64,000 bases of DNA from Saccharofermentans sp. (GTDB lineage Bacteria; Bacillota_A; Clostridia; Saccharofermentanales; Saccharofermentanaceae). The notes beneath the pieces were generated by a model. It made no database searches. It had not been told where the DNA came from and saw nothing but the letters and a program-made list of their open reading frames with translations. This document shows positions 8,414-16,917 of the stretch, piece after piece. Position numbers and translations under genes: made by a program. The stretch covers positions 84,044-148,043 of the forward strand of contig JAILHX010000067.1 of NCBI GenBank assembly GCA_024695565.1, in the 5' to 3' direction. The number at the start of each line of letters is the position of its first letter. Position 1 is the stretch's first letter.

Positions 8414-9562
8414 TTATATAACCGGGACCAGAATAGCCTTGTAATAATAGACATGCAATGCTTGGAAGCTTCCATCATCAAACTTGTATTCTGAAGTTAC
8501 AAGTAAACCATGCTCATCATATGTATATGTTTCCATGGTGACTACGTACACCTCTTCACCTTTGCTATTAACAGTCGTTAGCTCACTTGTCTTGGAGATC
8601 ATGTTGCCGTTCTCATCATATTCATATGTGTAGGAAGCACGCGAACTTAAGGCCCCACCCCTGGTAACTTCTTTAAATACCAGGTCATGGTGCTCATTGT
8701 ATTGAAATACACCGGCTTCAAGATTATCACCGGATCCCATAGAATAATCATTATTATTTCCATAGGCATCAAATACGTATATAGCGGAAGAATTGACAAA
8801 TTCCCGCGTACTCCGGACAACTTCACCATTATCGTATTCATAGGTCATCTTATAATTATCATGCTGTTCGCTGATCAGATAGCCGCCGTCATTGTAATAC
8901 CTTGTGACATATTCCGGTTCTTTCGCTTCTACCTCATCGCTTATTACCGCAAAACTCTCATAATAAGGAACATCCTCGTAGTTGACTTCGAATTGACGGA
9001 TGATGCCATTTCCGTCCTTCAAAGAGATAAGGTGGCCTTCTTCATCATACTCAAGAAAGTGTTCGTAAACCTCATCGTTGTAGAGCTGCGTTTCTTTGTA
9101 GTAAATGAGTAATCCGTCGTCATTATATTGATATTCAAATTCGATATCAGGAAAACCTGCACTCCCGACATAACCTTCGTGAGTCTGCTTTTTGCTTATT
9201 ATATTGCCGTTATCATCATAAGTTTTCTCATATAGCTCGTAACCGTTATCCGTGGCTTCGCAATAGTAAATAACCCGTCCCTGCTCATCGTATTTATACA
9301 GATACTCGTACAAGTTATCGTTGTAATTAACCCGCTGTTCTTTGACAAGAACATAATCGACTTCCATACCTTCCGGAATATCCCCGTCCCATTCTTCAAC
9401 GAAGTTGCCTTCAGCTATAGCATCCCGGACAGCCTCCTGATTCTTGGTAGATTTGCCGAGACCAAACAAGTTCAGGCATCCGGTCGCAGAGATAGCCATA
9501 CTTGCGGCACAGATAACACTTACTATCTTTTTTGCTTCTTGAGCAGTATGTTTGTTTATCAT
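8414..9562 (-). CDS. YD (RHS-like) repeat lipoprotein
   Basis: 382 residues. The start at 9562 is chosen because GAGGA lies eight bases upstream and it avoids running into the neighbouring gene; a longer frame to 9622 has no such support. The N-terminus is a lipoprotein signal peptide with lipobox S-A-T-G-C near residue 29. The rest is a chain of tyrosine-aspartate repeats (YKYDEQGRV, YDDNGNIIS, YEYDENGNMIS, YTYDEHGLLV), the unit that builds the shell of RHS/Tc toxins. Here there are only about a dozen units and no RHS core or toxin tip, so it is a surface-anchored repeat protein, not a toxin. Ligand unknown. Confidence 0.75.
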   Translation of the reverse strand: MINKHTAQEAKKIVSVICAASMAISATGCLNLFGLGKSTKNQEAVRDAIAEGNFVEEWDGDIPEGMEVDYVLVKEQRVNYNDNLYEYLYKYDEQGRVIYYCEATDNGYELYEKTYDDNGNIISKKQTHEGYVGSAGFPDIEFEYQYNDDGLLIYYKETQLYNDEVYEHFLEYDEEGHLISLKDGNGIIRQFEVNYEDVPYYESFAVISDEVEAKEPEYVTRYYNDGGYLISEQHDNYKMTYEYDNGEVVRSTREFVNSSAIYVFDAYGNNNDYSMGSGDNLEAGVFQYNEHHDLVFKEVTRGGALSSRASYTYEYDENGNMISKTSELTTVNSKGEEVYVVTMETYTYDEHGLLVTSEYKFDDGSFQALHVYYYKAILVPVI

Positions 9563-9587
9563 TCCTCTTATCCTCGGATTTGGTTTT

Positions 9588-9965
9588 TTATCTCTCACAG
9601 AAGAATTCGACCTGTTCACCAAGAGGACCGAAGCAGAATGCCATCCTGATCGGATATTCCGGTGTTGAACCGATAACCTTGTCGACAGGTTCGACTATTA
9701 TCTCAAACCCGGCTGCTCTTACCTTCCCGACGATCTCATCAACATCATCAGTAAGCAATGCTATATGCCTTATGGCACCAAGCTGATGTGTGCCCTCTGC
9801 GTTAGTAAAGATCTCTATGAAACCGTTGCCGGTATCGATCATTATTCCTTCAGGCCATTCGCGGCATATCTTCAATCCCAGAAGCTCGATGTAGAACTCC
9901 TTGACTTTGCAAAGACCTTCAGGCGTTCCGCACTTCATTGATATATGGTGAATTCCCTTGATCAT
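9588..9965 (-). CDS. VOC-superfamily (glyoxalase/dioxygenase fold) protein
   Basis: 125 residues with two beta-alpha-beta-beta-beta modules: IKGIHHISMKC at the start, FYIELLGLKICREW, then IRHIALLTDDVDEIVGKVRAAGFEI and a C-terminal CFGPLGEQVEFFCE. His and Glu residues at the module starts and ends are in the usual metal-ligand positions. The superfamily covers glyoxalase I, dioxygenases and antibiotic-binding proteins; the substrate cannot be assigned. Closely spaced with the preceding gene (18 bases) on the same strand. Confidence 0.8.
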   Translation of the reverse strand: MIKGIHHISMKCGTPEGLCKVKEFYIELLGLKICREWPEGIMIDTGNGFIEIFTNAEGTHQLGAIRHIALLTDDVDEIVGKVRAAGFEIIVEPVDKVIGSTPEYPIRMAFCFGPLGEQVEFFCER

Positions 9966-9983
9966 TTTATCCCTCTCGATTGA

Positions 9984-10484
9984 TTATTCTAATCTCTTTC
10001 CCTTGATCTCGCAGACAAGTTCGCGTGAGCCGTCAGGTTTGTCTGTTACGTATTGCCAGCGAAAACTGTCATCCGTGATGTCAGAGAATATCCAATATGT
10101 GCTCTCTTCATCATGGACTTTGCCAACCAGACTGTCACCTTCTTTTTTGAAGGTCAGACGCTTCATCGTTCCTGCACAGGTATAGACCACGTCATAGCAT
10201 TCATTCTGTTTGTTATACATGCGGACCGACGTTCCGTATTCGGCGTCAGGCTGGATATCATTATCCTTCGTTGCACGCGACGGGAAGATGAATATGTCCT
10301 GAATACCGGTGCCTTCAAGTATCCGCCTGAAGATCCACTCACCTTTTACGTGACGCTTCCCGCACCCGGTCAGCTCATCGTAATAGTCACAATCCCAGTC
10401 ACCTAGAAGTGGTGCAAACCAGTCAAATGACTCCGGGATCTTATCTGTTTTTCCGCTTAAGAGCGCTTCTGAAAATGTGTCCAT
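9984..10484 (-). CDS. Calycin-like (DUF1579-type) small soluble protein
   Basis: 166 residues, probably a beta-barrel of the calycin type. FDWFAPLLGDWDCDYYDE near the start is the typical first strand with a G-x-W motif, and alternating strands follow to the end (FRWQYVTDKPDGSRELVCEIKGKR). I prefer the ATG at 10484, with GGAAG upstream, to that at 10499, which has no ribosome site; this choice is not firm. No catalytic residues recognised. It lies between the frameshifted small membrane gene and the VOC gene. Confidence 0.55.
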   Translation of the reverse strand: MDTFSEALLSGKTDKIPESFDWFAPLLGDWDCDYYDELTGCGKRHVKGEWIFRRILEGTGIQDIFIFPSRATKDNDIQPDAEYGTSVRMYNKQNECYDVVYTCAGTMKRLTFKKEGDSLVGKVHDEESTYWIFSDITDDSFRWQYVTDKPDGSRELVCEIKGKRLE

Positions 10485-10508
10485 TTTTGTTACTTCCATA
10501 TTTGATAA

Positions 10509-10639
10509 TCAGACTTTTCGAGGCTTCGGATAAACCCTGAGAACAGCAAATGATATCAGGAAATAAGCTATAAGAAATGGTGTAAGTGACCAGCAGCCAA
10601 GAGGCGTTTTGGCCATCTTCCAGCCCTCATTTTTTCCAT
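10509..10639 (-). pseudogene. Small single-span membrane protein gene, frameshifted at an A6 tract
   Basis: A good ribosome site (AAGGAG at 649-654 of 10 kb) and ATG at 10637-10639 open a frame that stops after 23 codons. The +1 alternative frame encodes a coherent peptide (EGWKMAKTPLGCWSLTPFL, then a hydrophobic span, ending VYPKPRKV and TGA at 10509-10511). The two frames meet at six adenines (minus strand; 10630-10635). One extra A would join them into a 43-residue protein with one membrane helix. So this is a one-base deletion, a base-calling error, or slippage on the A-tract. Without slippage, a 35-residue product from the ATG at 10616 is possible but has a poor ribosome site. Confidence 0.5.
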
Positions 10640-10666
10640 AACAATATTCTCCTTATGTTTAAAGCA

Positions 10667-11794
10667 TCACTTGCTGATTGCAGTGAGCGGTATCTCCATC
10701 TCTTCCTTAGTAAGGCCCGCATGTCCGCCCGGCATCAGCTTCACTTCTTCATGCGTCAGGAATATGGCAGCGCCTGATACTGATATAGCCAGATAATCGC
10801 CAAGCATATCACGGAACAGTTTGTGTTCTTTGCCGATGCCGAACAGTTTCTGCTCAATGACTTCTTGTCTTGTAAGCAGCCAAAACTTATCGCCGAAGTT
10901 ATTTTTAAAGATGGCGGGGAAATCTTCCTTATACTCATCCTTCACCCAAAAGCTGAGCGTTCTGGGTTCTACTGAAGGCATGCGGACAAGACACTTCAGT
11001 ATCTCGGTATAATCCAAAAGACAGTAGTTGTCACATTCGATCTGACTGTGATCGGCAGTAATGAGAAGAAGTGTATCAGAGAGATTTCCTGCAAAATCTT
11101 CAAGCCTTTTCTCAAGTTCTACCATGAGATCATGAGTCTTTTTGTTGTCGGGACCGTTTGCATGTATTGTGCTGTCAGGTTCAGACCAATAAGCATACAC
11201 AAATTTCTTTTCGGGCTCGCCGCAAAGATCTTCTACACGTTTTAAGATCGCGTCCAGATCTTGAGGGAACGGATCCATAAAAGGCATGGAGGAATAGGCG
11301 TTTCCGCCTGCTTCGTTGATCCTGGTAACAATATTCTTATAAGGGCAGTACTTGAATCCTGCATGGAAATCTGCAGCAGGTGCCGGCGTGATCAGATTGC
11401 CGTCCTCATCTTCCCTCAACTGTTCGTTGTTAGTAAAGACAGTTACATTCTTATCAAGTTCAGGAAAGTACATGTCCCACCCGAGCCAGCCGTGTTCGTT
11501 CGGGTACAGACCTGACAGCACGGAAGTTGTCGCTGCAACTGTCGTCGGCGGGAAAACGGAACTGTAAGATCCTGTCAGATGGGAACGGAGAAAACCGTCC
11601 GGTTCCAAGTGCTTCTCAAGGATCGAGATTCCCATCGCATCCATCAAAAGTAAAACAACATTCTTATAATCTTCCTTAAGAAGGTTATCGGCCATAGCCA
11701 ATGTTGGAGCGCTCGTCTCCGCACCAAATACTTTAAGCAAGGAATTGCTTAAGTTTACCAGGCAATTGTTGTAATCAGGTCTAATGCAATCCAT
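10667..11794 (-). CDS. Alkaline phosphatase superfamily (nucleotide pyrophosphatase/phosphodiesterase-like) protein
   Basis: 375 residues. Metal and nucleophile positions of the superfamily are visible: VVLLLMDAMG (first Asp) near residue 50, PPTTVAATTS (nucleophile Thr) near residue 85, the SEPDSTIHANG segment near 205, TADHSQ (Asp-His) near 245, and GGHAGLT (last His) near the end. These enzymes hydrolyse phosphomonoesters or diesters with two zinc ions. There is no signal peptide, so it is cytoplasmic. The ATG at 11794 has GGTGG about six bases upstream. Probably the first gene of the minus-strand run that includes the small membrane gene below it. Substrate unknown. Confidence 0.75.
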   Translation of the reverse strand: MDCIRPDYNNCLVNLSNSLLKVFGAETSAPTLAMADNLLKEDYKNVVLLLMDAMGISILEKHLEPDGFLRSHLTGSYSSVFPPTTVAATTSVLSGLYPNEHGWLGWDMYFPELDKNVTVFTNNEQLREDEDGNLITPAPAADFHAGFKYCPYKNIVTRINEAGGNAYSSMPFMDPFPQDLDAILKRVEDLCGEPEKKFVYAYWSEPDSTIHANGPDNKKTHDLMVELEKRLEDFAGNLSDTLLLITADHSQIECDNYCLLDYTEILKCLVRMPSVEPRTLSFWVKDEYKEDFPAIFKNNFGDKFWLLTRQEVIEQKLFGIGKEHKLFRDMLGDYLAISVSGAAIFLTHEEVKLMPGGHAGLTKEEMEIPLTAISK

Positions 11795-11873
11795 ATAAGC
11801 CACCAAATCAGTTTTAAGTAGTTTACCATTATTCGCAAATATATTTGTTGAGAAATGGAAATGATATTGAGTG

Positions 11874-11879
11874 TATAAT
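11874..11879 (+). promoter_or_regulatory. -10 box in front of the BceR-like gene, possibly leaderless
   Basis: Consensus TATAAT, with TG immediately before it. The ATG at 11886 follows six bases later, so transcription would begin at or next to the start codon, and no Shine-Dalgarno sequence is present. TTGAGA at 11848-11853 is a possible -35 but at a long spacing of 20 bases. Confidence 0.45.
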
Positions 11880-11885
11880 TACGCT

Positions 11886-12566
11886 ATGTACAAGATTTAT
11901 ATTGTTGAAGATGACAAAGGTATCGCAGACGGCATTAAACAGTGCCTTTCCGCATGGGAGATGGAGGTCTCGGAAGCTTCTGATTTCCGCAATGTGCTTG
12001 CGGAGATCAATGAGTTTGATCCCCATCTGATAATTATGGATATTACGCTTCCTTATATGGGCGGATATCACTGGTGCCAGGAGATAAGGAAGACCAGCAA
12101 TGTCCCTATCATCTTCATCTCTTCAGCTACGGATAACATGAATATCGTCATGGCCATGAATATGGGTGCAGATGATTATATACCCAAGCCTTTTGACCAG
12201 AGCGTTCTTATCGCGAAGGTCCAGGCACTCCTGCGCAGAACATATTCATTCAACCAGGGTTCATTCACACTTCAGGCTAAAGGTGCTGTTCTCAATACGA
12301 ACGACAATTCATTAACCTATAACGGCAATAAGATCGAGCTTGCCCGCAACGAATATAAGATCCTTCTTACTCTCATGCAGAATAAGAACAAGGTCGTAAG
12401 CCGCGAGAAGCTTATGGAAGCTTTATGGGAGACCGACAGCTTCGTTGATGAGAATACTCTGACCGTTAATGTCGGAAGACTTCGTAAAACTCTGGAAGCG
12501 GCAGGGCTTAAGGACTTTATCAAGACCAGGTTCGGCGTCGGTTACATCCTGGAGGACGGGGAATGA
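11886..12566 (+). CDS. OmpR-family response regulator (BceR-like)
   Basis: 226 residues. Receiver domain (1-115) with the acidic pocket VEDD, phosphoacceptor Asp in IIMDITLPYMGG, Thr/Ser in FISSATD and Lys in YIPKPFD. C-terminal winged helix (130-226) of the OmpR type: NEYKILLTLMQNKNKVVSREKL, VNVGRLRKTLE, FGVGYILED. It is followed by kinase, ATPase and permease genes, the fixed order of BceRSAB peptide-detoxification modules. The ATG at 11886 is preferred to a GTG at 11871, since the GTG overlaps the -10 box. Overlaps the kinase start by four bases. Confidence 0.9.
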   Translation: MYKIYIVEDDKGIADGIKQCLSAWEMEVSEASDFRNVLAEINEFDPHLIIMDITLPYMGGYHWCQEIRKTSNVPIIFISSATDNMNIVMAMNMGADDYIPKPFDQSVLIAKVQALLRRTYSFNQGSFTLQAKGAVLNTNDNSLTYNGNKIELARNEYKILLTLMQNKNKVVSREKLMEALWETDSFVDENTLTVNVGRLRKTLEAAGLKDFIKTRFGVGYILEDGE

Positions 12567-13531
12567 AGCTCCTCGCAAGTTACTTCAGATACCGCGCGAA
12601 AATAATCATCACATGCTTCGTTATTGTGGCGATCTTCGTATCTACTGACCTGCTCTTTGATATTCCGAAAATAGCTTTCCTCTATCCTCTTGTCCTTACA
12701 TTGGCAATTGGATTTATCACCTGCGGAATAGATTTCTTTTTCTTTATCAAAAGACACGATCAGCTTACTCAGAATTACGAAGAACTCCCACAGCCCAAGA
12801 ATCTTATCGAAGAAGATTACCAGCAGATAATCAGGCTCATGGCTGAAGAAGCTAATATGGCTGATCAGAAAGCATCTGCCGACTACACTGATATGGTTGA
12901 GTACTACACCGTGTGGGCACACCAGATAAAGACTCCGATCGCTGCGATGAGACTGAATCTACAATCAGAAGATACCGAATCGGCCAGAAGGCTCATGGGC
13001 GATCTTAACCGTATCGAAGCATATGTTGAGATGGTATTAACTTTCTTAAGACTTGATTCCAATAATACGGATTATTTAATTAAGGAATACGATCTCGACG
13101 AGATCATCCGCCCTGCCATCCGCAAGTTCTCACGTGAGTTTATAGTAAAGAAACTGAAGCTCGAATATGAGCCCGTCTCATTCAGGACAATAACCGATTC
13201 GAAGTGGCTGTCGTTCATTATCGAGCAGGTTATCTCAAACGCCGTCAAATACACATCTGAAGGTTCCGTACGCATTTACATGAATGAGCCAGGCATTCTG
13301 TGCATCGAAGATACAGGCATAGGAATCAGCGCTGAAGATCTTCCCAGAATTTTCGAGAACGGTTACACAGGATTTAACGGCCGCGAAGACAAGAGAGCAA
13401 GCGGCATCGGTCTTTATCTGTGCAAGAGGATCGCTGATAATCTAGGTCACAAGATCTATGCGGAATCAACAGCCGGTGAAGGAACCAGGATGTTTCTTGA
13501 TTTAAGAACCAGGAAGATCGGCATCGAGTAA
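12563..13531 (+). CDS. Intramembrane-sensing histidine kinase (BceS-like)
   Basis: 322 residues. Two close hydrophobic helices in the first 60 residues with almost no extracellular loop, as in BceS-type kinases that sense through their partner ABC transporter. Phosphoacceptor region AHQIKTPIAAMRLNLQ (His near residue 116), N-box EQVISNAVKYTSEG, D-box EDTGIGIS and G-box ASGIGLYLC. The start ATG overlaps the regulator stop (ATGA-type coupling). It should phosphorylate the regulator encoded just upstream when the transporter is engaged by a peptide antibiotic. Confidence 0.9.
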   Translation: MKLLASYFRYRAKIIITCFVIVAIFVSTDLLFDIPKIAFLYPLVLTLAIGFITCGIDFFFFIKRHDQLTQNYEELPQPKNLIEEDYQQIIRLMAEEANMADQKASADYTDMVEYYTVWAHQIKTPIAAMRLNLQSEDTESARRLMGDLNRIEAYVEMVLTFLRLDSNNTDYLIKEYDLDEIIRPAIRKFSREFIVKKLKLEYEPVSFRTITDSKWLSFIIEQVISNAVKYTSEGSVRIYMNEPGILCIEDTGIGISAEDLPRIFENGYTGFNGREDKRASGIGLYLCKRIADNLGHKIYAESTAGEGTRMFLDLRTRKIGIE

Positions 13532-13532
13532 A

Positions 13533-13598
13533 TGTGACAAACGTGTAAGGAATTCGTAAGTACTTTCAATGGAGTGAGTTTTGTATGTTTTCTATACT
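13533..13598 (+). promoter_or_regulatory. Likely response-regulator site and promoter of the bceAB-like genes
   Basis: GTAAG occurs at 13545-13549 and again at 13556-13560, an 11-base period that suits tandem binding by an OmpR-family dimer. GTGACAAACGTGT just before it is an imperfect dyad. A -10 box TATACT lies at 13593-13598 with no recognisable -35, as expected of an activator-dependent promoter. The repeat centre is roughly 53 bases before the predicted start. Confidence 0.4.
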
Positions 13599-13630
13599 GT
13601 GGCTGACTTAAATGAAAGGAAGCAATGATT

Positions 13631-14395
13631 ATGAGTTTACTGGAAGTAACAGGCGTAAAGAAAATATACAAGGGACGTCGCGGAGGCGCTTCAGTCGAGG
13701 CACTCAAAAACGTTAATTTCACTGTTGAGAACGGTGAATACGTTGCCATAATGGGCGAGTCGGGAAGCGGAAAGACAACGCTTCTTAATATCCTTGCAGC
13801 ATTAGACAAAGCAACATCGGGAACAATTCTTTTAGACGGCATGAATCTCTCAACTATCAAGGATGCAGCCATGGCAAAGTTCCGCCGTGATAACTTAGGT
13901 TATGTATTTCAGGACTTCAATCTCCTGGATACATTCACACTCGAAGATAACATCTACCTTCCTCTGGTTCTCGCAGGCAAAAGGCATTCGGACATGAAGG
14001 CAAGGCTTGATAAGCTTGCTCCCGCGTTGGGCATCACAGACCTTCTTAAGAAATATCCTTATGAAGTATCCGGCGGTCAGAAGCAGAGAGCAGCCATAGC
14101 AAGAGCTCTTATCACAAATCCTAAGATAGTTCTTGCAGATGAGCCTACCGGAGCGCTTGACTCCAAGTCCTCAGATGAGCTGCTCGAACTGTTCTCCAAG
14201 GTAAACCAGATGGGACAGACGATCCTCATGGTTACTCACTCCACCAAGGCAGCGAGCCACGCTTCACGCGTAATGTTCATTAAGGACGGCATCATATTCC
14301 ACCAGATCTACAAGGGCAATTCAACTGATACGCAGATGTATCAGAAGATCTCAGACACTTTGAACCTCCTCGCTCAGGGAGGTGAACTGAAATGA
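13631..14395 (+). CDS. ABC transporter ATPase (BceA-like)
   Basis: 254 residues of the MacB/LolD/BceA class. Walker A GESGSGKTT near residue 40, Q-loop YVFQDFNLLD, signature VSGGQKQR, Walker B IVLADEPTGALD and H-loop VTHSTKAAS are all intact. The ATG at 13631 lies ten bases from AAAGGA and gives the usual MSLLEVTGVKK opening; an ATG at 13625 is too close. The stop overlaps the permease start by four bases. Powers removal of peptide antibiotics from lipid II-cycle targets in characterised relatives. Confidence 0.9.
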   Translation: MSLLEVTGVKKIYKGRRGGASVEALKNVNFTVENGEYVAIMGESGSGKTTLLNILAALDKATSGTILLDGMNLSTIKDAAMAKFRRDNLGYVFQDFNLLDTFTLEDNIYLPLVLAGKRHSDMKARLDKLAPALGITDLLKKYPYEVSGGQKQRAAIARALITNPKIVLADEPTGALDSKSSDELLELFSKVNQMGQTILMVTHSTKAASHASRVMFIKDGIIFHQIYKGNSTDTQMYQKISDTLNLLAQGGELK

Positions 14396-16428
14396 AAATA
14401 GGTTTATACCCTAAGATCGCGGCCGATGGTATCAGAAAAAACGGCCGTCTTTATGTGCCCTTCATTGCGACATGCATTCTCATGATTGCAGTATTCTACA
14501 TCATGCACCTGCTCGGGTTCTCCGATATGCTCCAGAACTTTGCAGGATCAGGTACTGCAAAAGAGACCTTGCAGTTGGGAACAATAATCATGGCTGTGTT
14601 CGGAACTATTTTTCTGTTCTACACCCAGTCAACCTTGATCAAAGGCAGAAAAAAGGAATTCGGTTTATATAACGTTCTCGGAATGAACAGAGTCAATCTG
14701 GGAAGAATACTGTTTTTTGAGACAGCGATAATCTGGATCGTCTCCATGACAGGGGGCCTTCTGGCAGGAATAGGTCTGTCCAAATTGGCTGAACTCGGAT
14801 TTGCCAAGATGATCGGTTCCGGCACGAGTTATCAATTCACGATATCATCTGATTCCATCGCTGCAACCACTGTTATTTACAGCCTTATATTCTTGCTTAT
14901 CTATCTCAATGCGTTAAGACAGATATGGTTTACCAGAACCATCAATCTTCTTCACTCTGATAAGGCAGGCGAGAAACCTCCTAAGGCTAACTGGGTAATC
15001 GGCATTCTCGGATTCATCATCCTTATTGCAGGCTATACGATCGCGATCAGGATCGAGTCTCCTTTATCAGCTCTTGTCTGGTTCTTTATTGCAGTCATCC
15101 TCATCATCATCGGAACATATCTCGTTCTTATCGCAGGTTCAGTTCTTCTTTGCAGGATCCTGCAGAAAAACAAGACATACTACTATAAGACAAATCACTT
15201 CGTATCTGTGTCTTCCATGGCTTACAGAATGAAAAGGAACGGTGCCGGACTTGCCTCAATATGCATCCTCCTTACAATGATCCTGGTAATGATCTCATCT
15301 ACTTCTGCTCTTTATTTCAACAGAGAAGAAACTTTAAGAAACCGCTATCCTAACCAGCTCAATGTTACTGCCAGGCATGACGGATTTTTCGAGAACTACG
15401 AAGAATACACTTCCAAAATGGAGAACGCCGTAAGCAGGTGCGCAGAAGATTTCAGCACAGATATTTCTCATCCGACATCAGTTGCAAGCTATGAATTAAG
15501 TGGCTATTACGACAATAACGGATTTGTAGACATTGATCTTGATCCTTATGAAACACTTTCTACGACTTTTGATTTCGACAGAGTCGTACAGGTATACTTC
15601 TTTGATGTTGAGACGTACAACCGCCTGAATAACAAGAATGAGTCTTTAGCTCCCGGTGAGATCCTTCTCGGCATAGACGGAAATATCCAGGCCGGCAATG
15701 AATTAACGGTCGGAAAGAAAACATTCGAAGTAGTAAAAACGGTCGATTACAGGGCCGGCAATCTGCAGTACGCTGTCGGAACATCAGTAGTATCTACCTT
15801 TGTACTGATAGTTGACGATCTTAATTCAGCTGTTGCCGATTACTCTGAATATATCAACAGCTTCGGTGATCCGATGCTCGCATGGTCATGGAGTTACAAT
15901 TTCGATACCGGCCTCGATTCTGATGGCCAGATGGAAATGCGTGGAAAGATCGGTGAATACATCACAGAAGAAATAAACGATCCTGAATTTGTAAGATTTT
16001 ACAGTTTCAGCCGTGATGCTGAGAGAGAAGATTTTGTATCTACATTCGGCGGTCTCTTCTTCCTCGGAATACTCTTAAGCATCATCTTCATGGTATCCTG
16101 CGTGCTTATAATCTACTACAAGCAGATATCTGAAGGCTATGAAGATCAGTCAAGGTTCGCGATCATGCAGAAGGTCGGAATGACTAAAGAGAACATAAAA
16201 ACGAGCATCAACTCACAAATGCTTACTGTATTCCTCATTCCTATCGCATTTGCGTGTATCCACCTGGCAACAGTCCTGCCGATCGTACACAAGCTCCTCC
16301 TGCTTTTCGGTCACAATAACATTCCGCTGCTTCTCATTACAGCCGGCATCTGCGTGCTTGTCTGCGGATTGTTCTACGGTCTGACGTATAAGTTTACTTC
16401 GAACGCTTACTATAAGATCGTGTCATAA
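14392..16428 (+). CDS. ABC transporter permease (BceB-like, FtsX fold)
   Basis: 678 residues. The plan of BceB is visible: four or more helices in the first 200 residues including a KKEFGLYNVLGM segment (cytoplasmic FtsX hallmark), more helices to about 310, a large extracellular domain (about 315-540), and three final helices. The second FtsX-type loop is QSRFAIMQKVGMTKENIKTS. In BceB proteins the big outer domain contacts the target complex and the kinase. Translationally coupled to the ATPase. It ends six bases inside the convergent GNAT gene, with no terminator seen between. Confidence 0.9.
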   Translation: MKIGLYPKIAADGIRKNGRLYVPFIATCILMIAVFYIMHLLGFSDMLQNFAGSGTAKETLQLGTIIMAVFGTIFLFYTQSTLIKGRKKEFGLYNVLGMNRVNLGRILFFETAIIWIVSMTGGLLAGIGLSKLAELGFAKMIGSGTSYQFTISSDSIAATTVIYSLIFLLIYLNALRQIWFTRTINLLHSDKAGEKPPKANWVIGILGFIILIAGYTIAIRIESPLSALVWFFIAVILIIIGTYLVLIAGSVLLCRILQKNKTYYYKTNHFVSVSSMAYRMKRNGAGLASICILLTMILVMISSTSALYFNREETLRNRYPNQLNVTARHDGFFENYEEYTSKMENAVSRCAEDFSTDISHPTSVASYELSGYYDNNGFVDIDLDPYETLSTTFDFDRVVQVYFFDVETYNRLNNKNESLAPGEILLGIDGNIQAGNELTVGKKTFEVVKTVDYRAGNLQYAVGTSVVSTFVLIVDDLNSAVADYSEYINSFGDPMLAWSWSYNFDTGLDSDGQMEMRGKIGEYITEEINDPEFVRFYSFSRDAEREDFVSTFGGLFFLGILLSIIFMVSCVLIIYYKQISEGYEDQSRFAIMQKVGMTKENIKTSINSQMLTVFLIPIAFACIHLATVLPIVHKLLLLFGHNNIPLLLITAGICVLVCGLFYGLTYKFTSNAYYKIVS

Positions 16429-16878
16429 GGACATGACGTAGATCTGACAGGGATTGGCTTCATCCCAGTACAGAGGGAACACTTCGAACTCTTTGAAGCC
16501 GCAGCTGATATAGAAATGATTCGTAATATCGTAATCAGTATACATGCCCATTCGGACAGTCTTGACCTGCATAAAGGAATAGCCTTCCGAATGGGCTATT
16601 TCTTTTGCTTTCTCGACCAACGCCCTGCCGATACCGCTTCTGTGACGGTCCTTCACGACACCCATGACCGCGAGTTCAACCGTAGCATTGCCTGTCTCCT
16701 TAAGACACAGGAAGCCGTCGTACACGCCGTCTTCCTCGTTAGCGATAAAGATCCAGTCTTTGCAGTCATTGATATATCCTTCGCGGGATTCCTCAACCTC
16801 GAACCATTCAGTCAGAGCTTCCAAAACTACACGTGCAATCCGACCCTTAAGGGCCTTATCTTCAATAACTTTTATCAT
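16423..16878 (-). CDS. GNAT family N-acetyltransferase
   Basis: 151 residues. Motif A is MGVVKDRHRSGIGRALVEKAKE around residues 72-93, with the strand ATVELAVMGV before it. C-terminal segment FYISCGFKEFEVFPLYWD fits a GNAT end. AAGGAAT lies upstream of the ATG. It is the gene after the Na/Pi cotransporter on the same strand with 39 bases between, so it may be co-transcribed. Substrate unknown. Its 3' end overlaps the permease gene tail. Confidence 0.85.
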   Translation of the reverse strand: MIKVIEDKALKGRIARVVLEALTEWFEVEESREGYINDCKDWIFIANEEDGVYDGFLCLKETGNATVELAVMGVVKDRHRSGIGRALVEKAKEIAHSEGYSFMQVKTVRMGMYTDYDITNHFYISCGFKEFEVFPLYWDEANPCQIYVMSL

Positions 16879-16917
16879 TTGATTATTCCTTAAAATCCCG
16901 AGATGCCTAATTATGAA

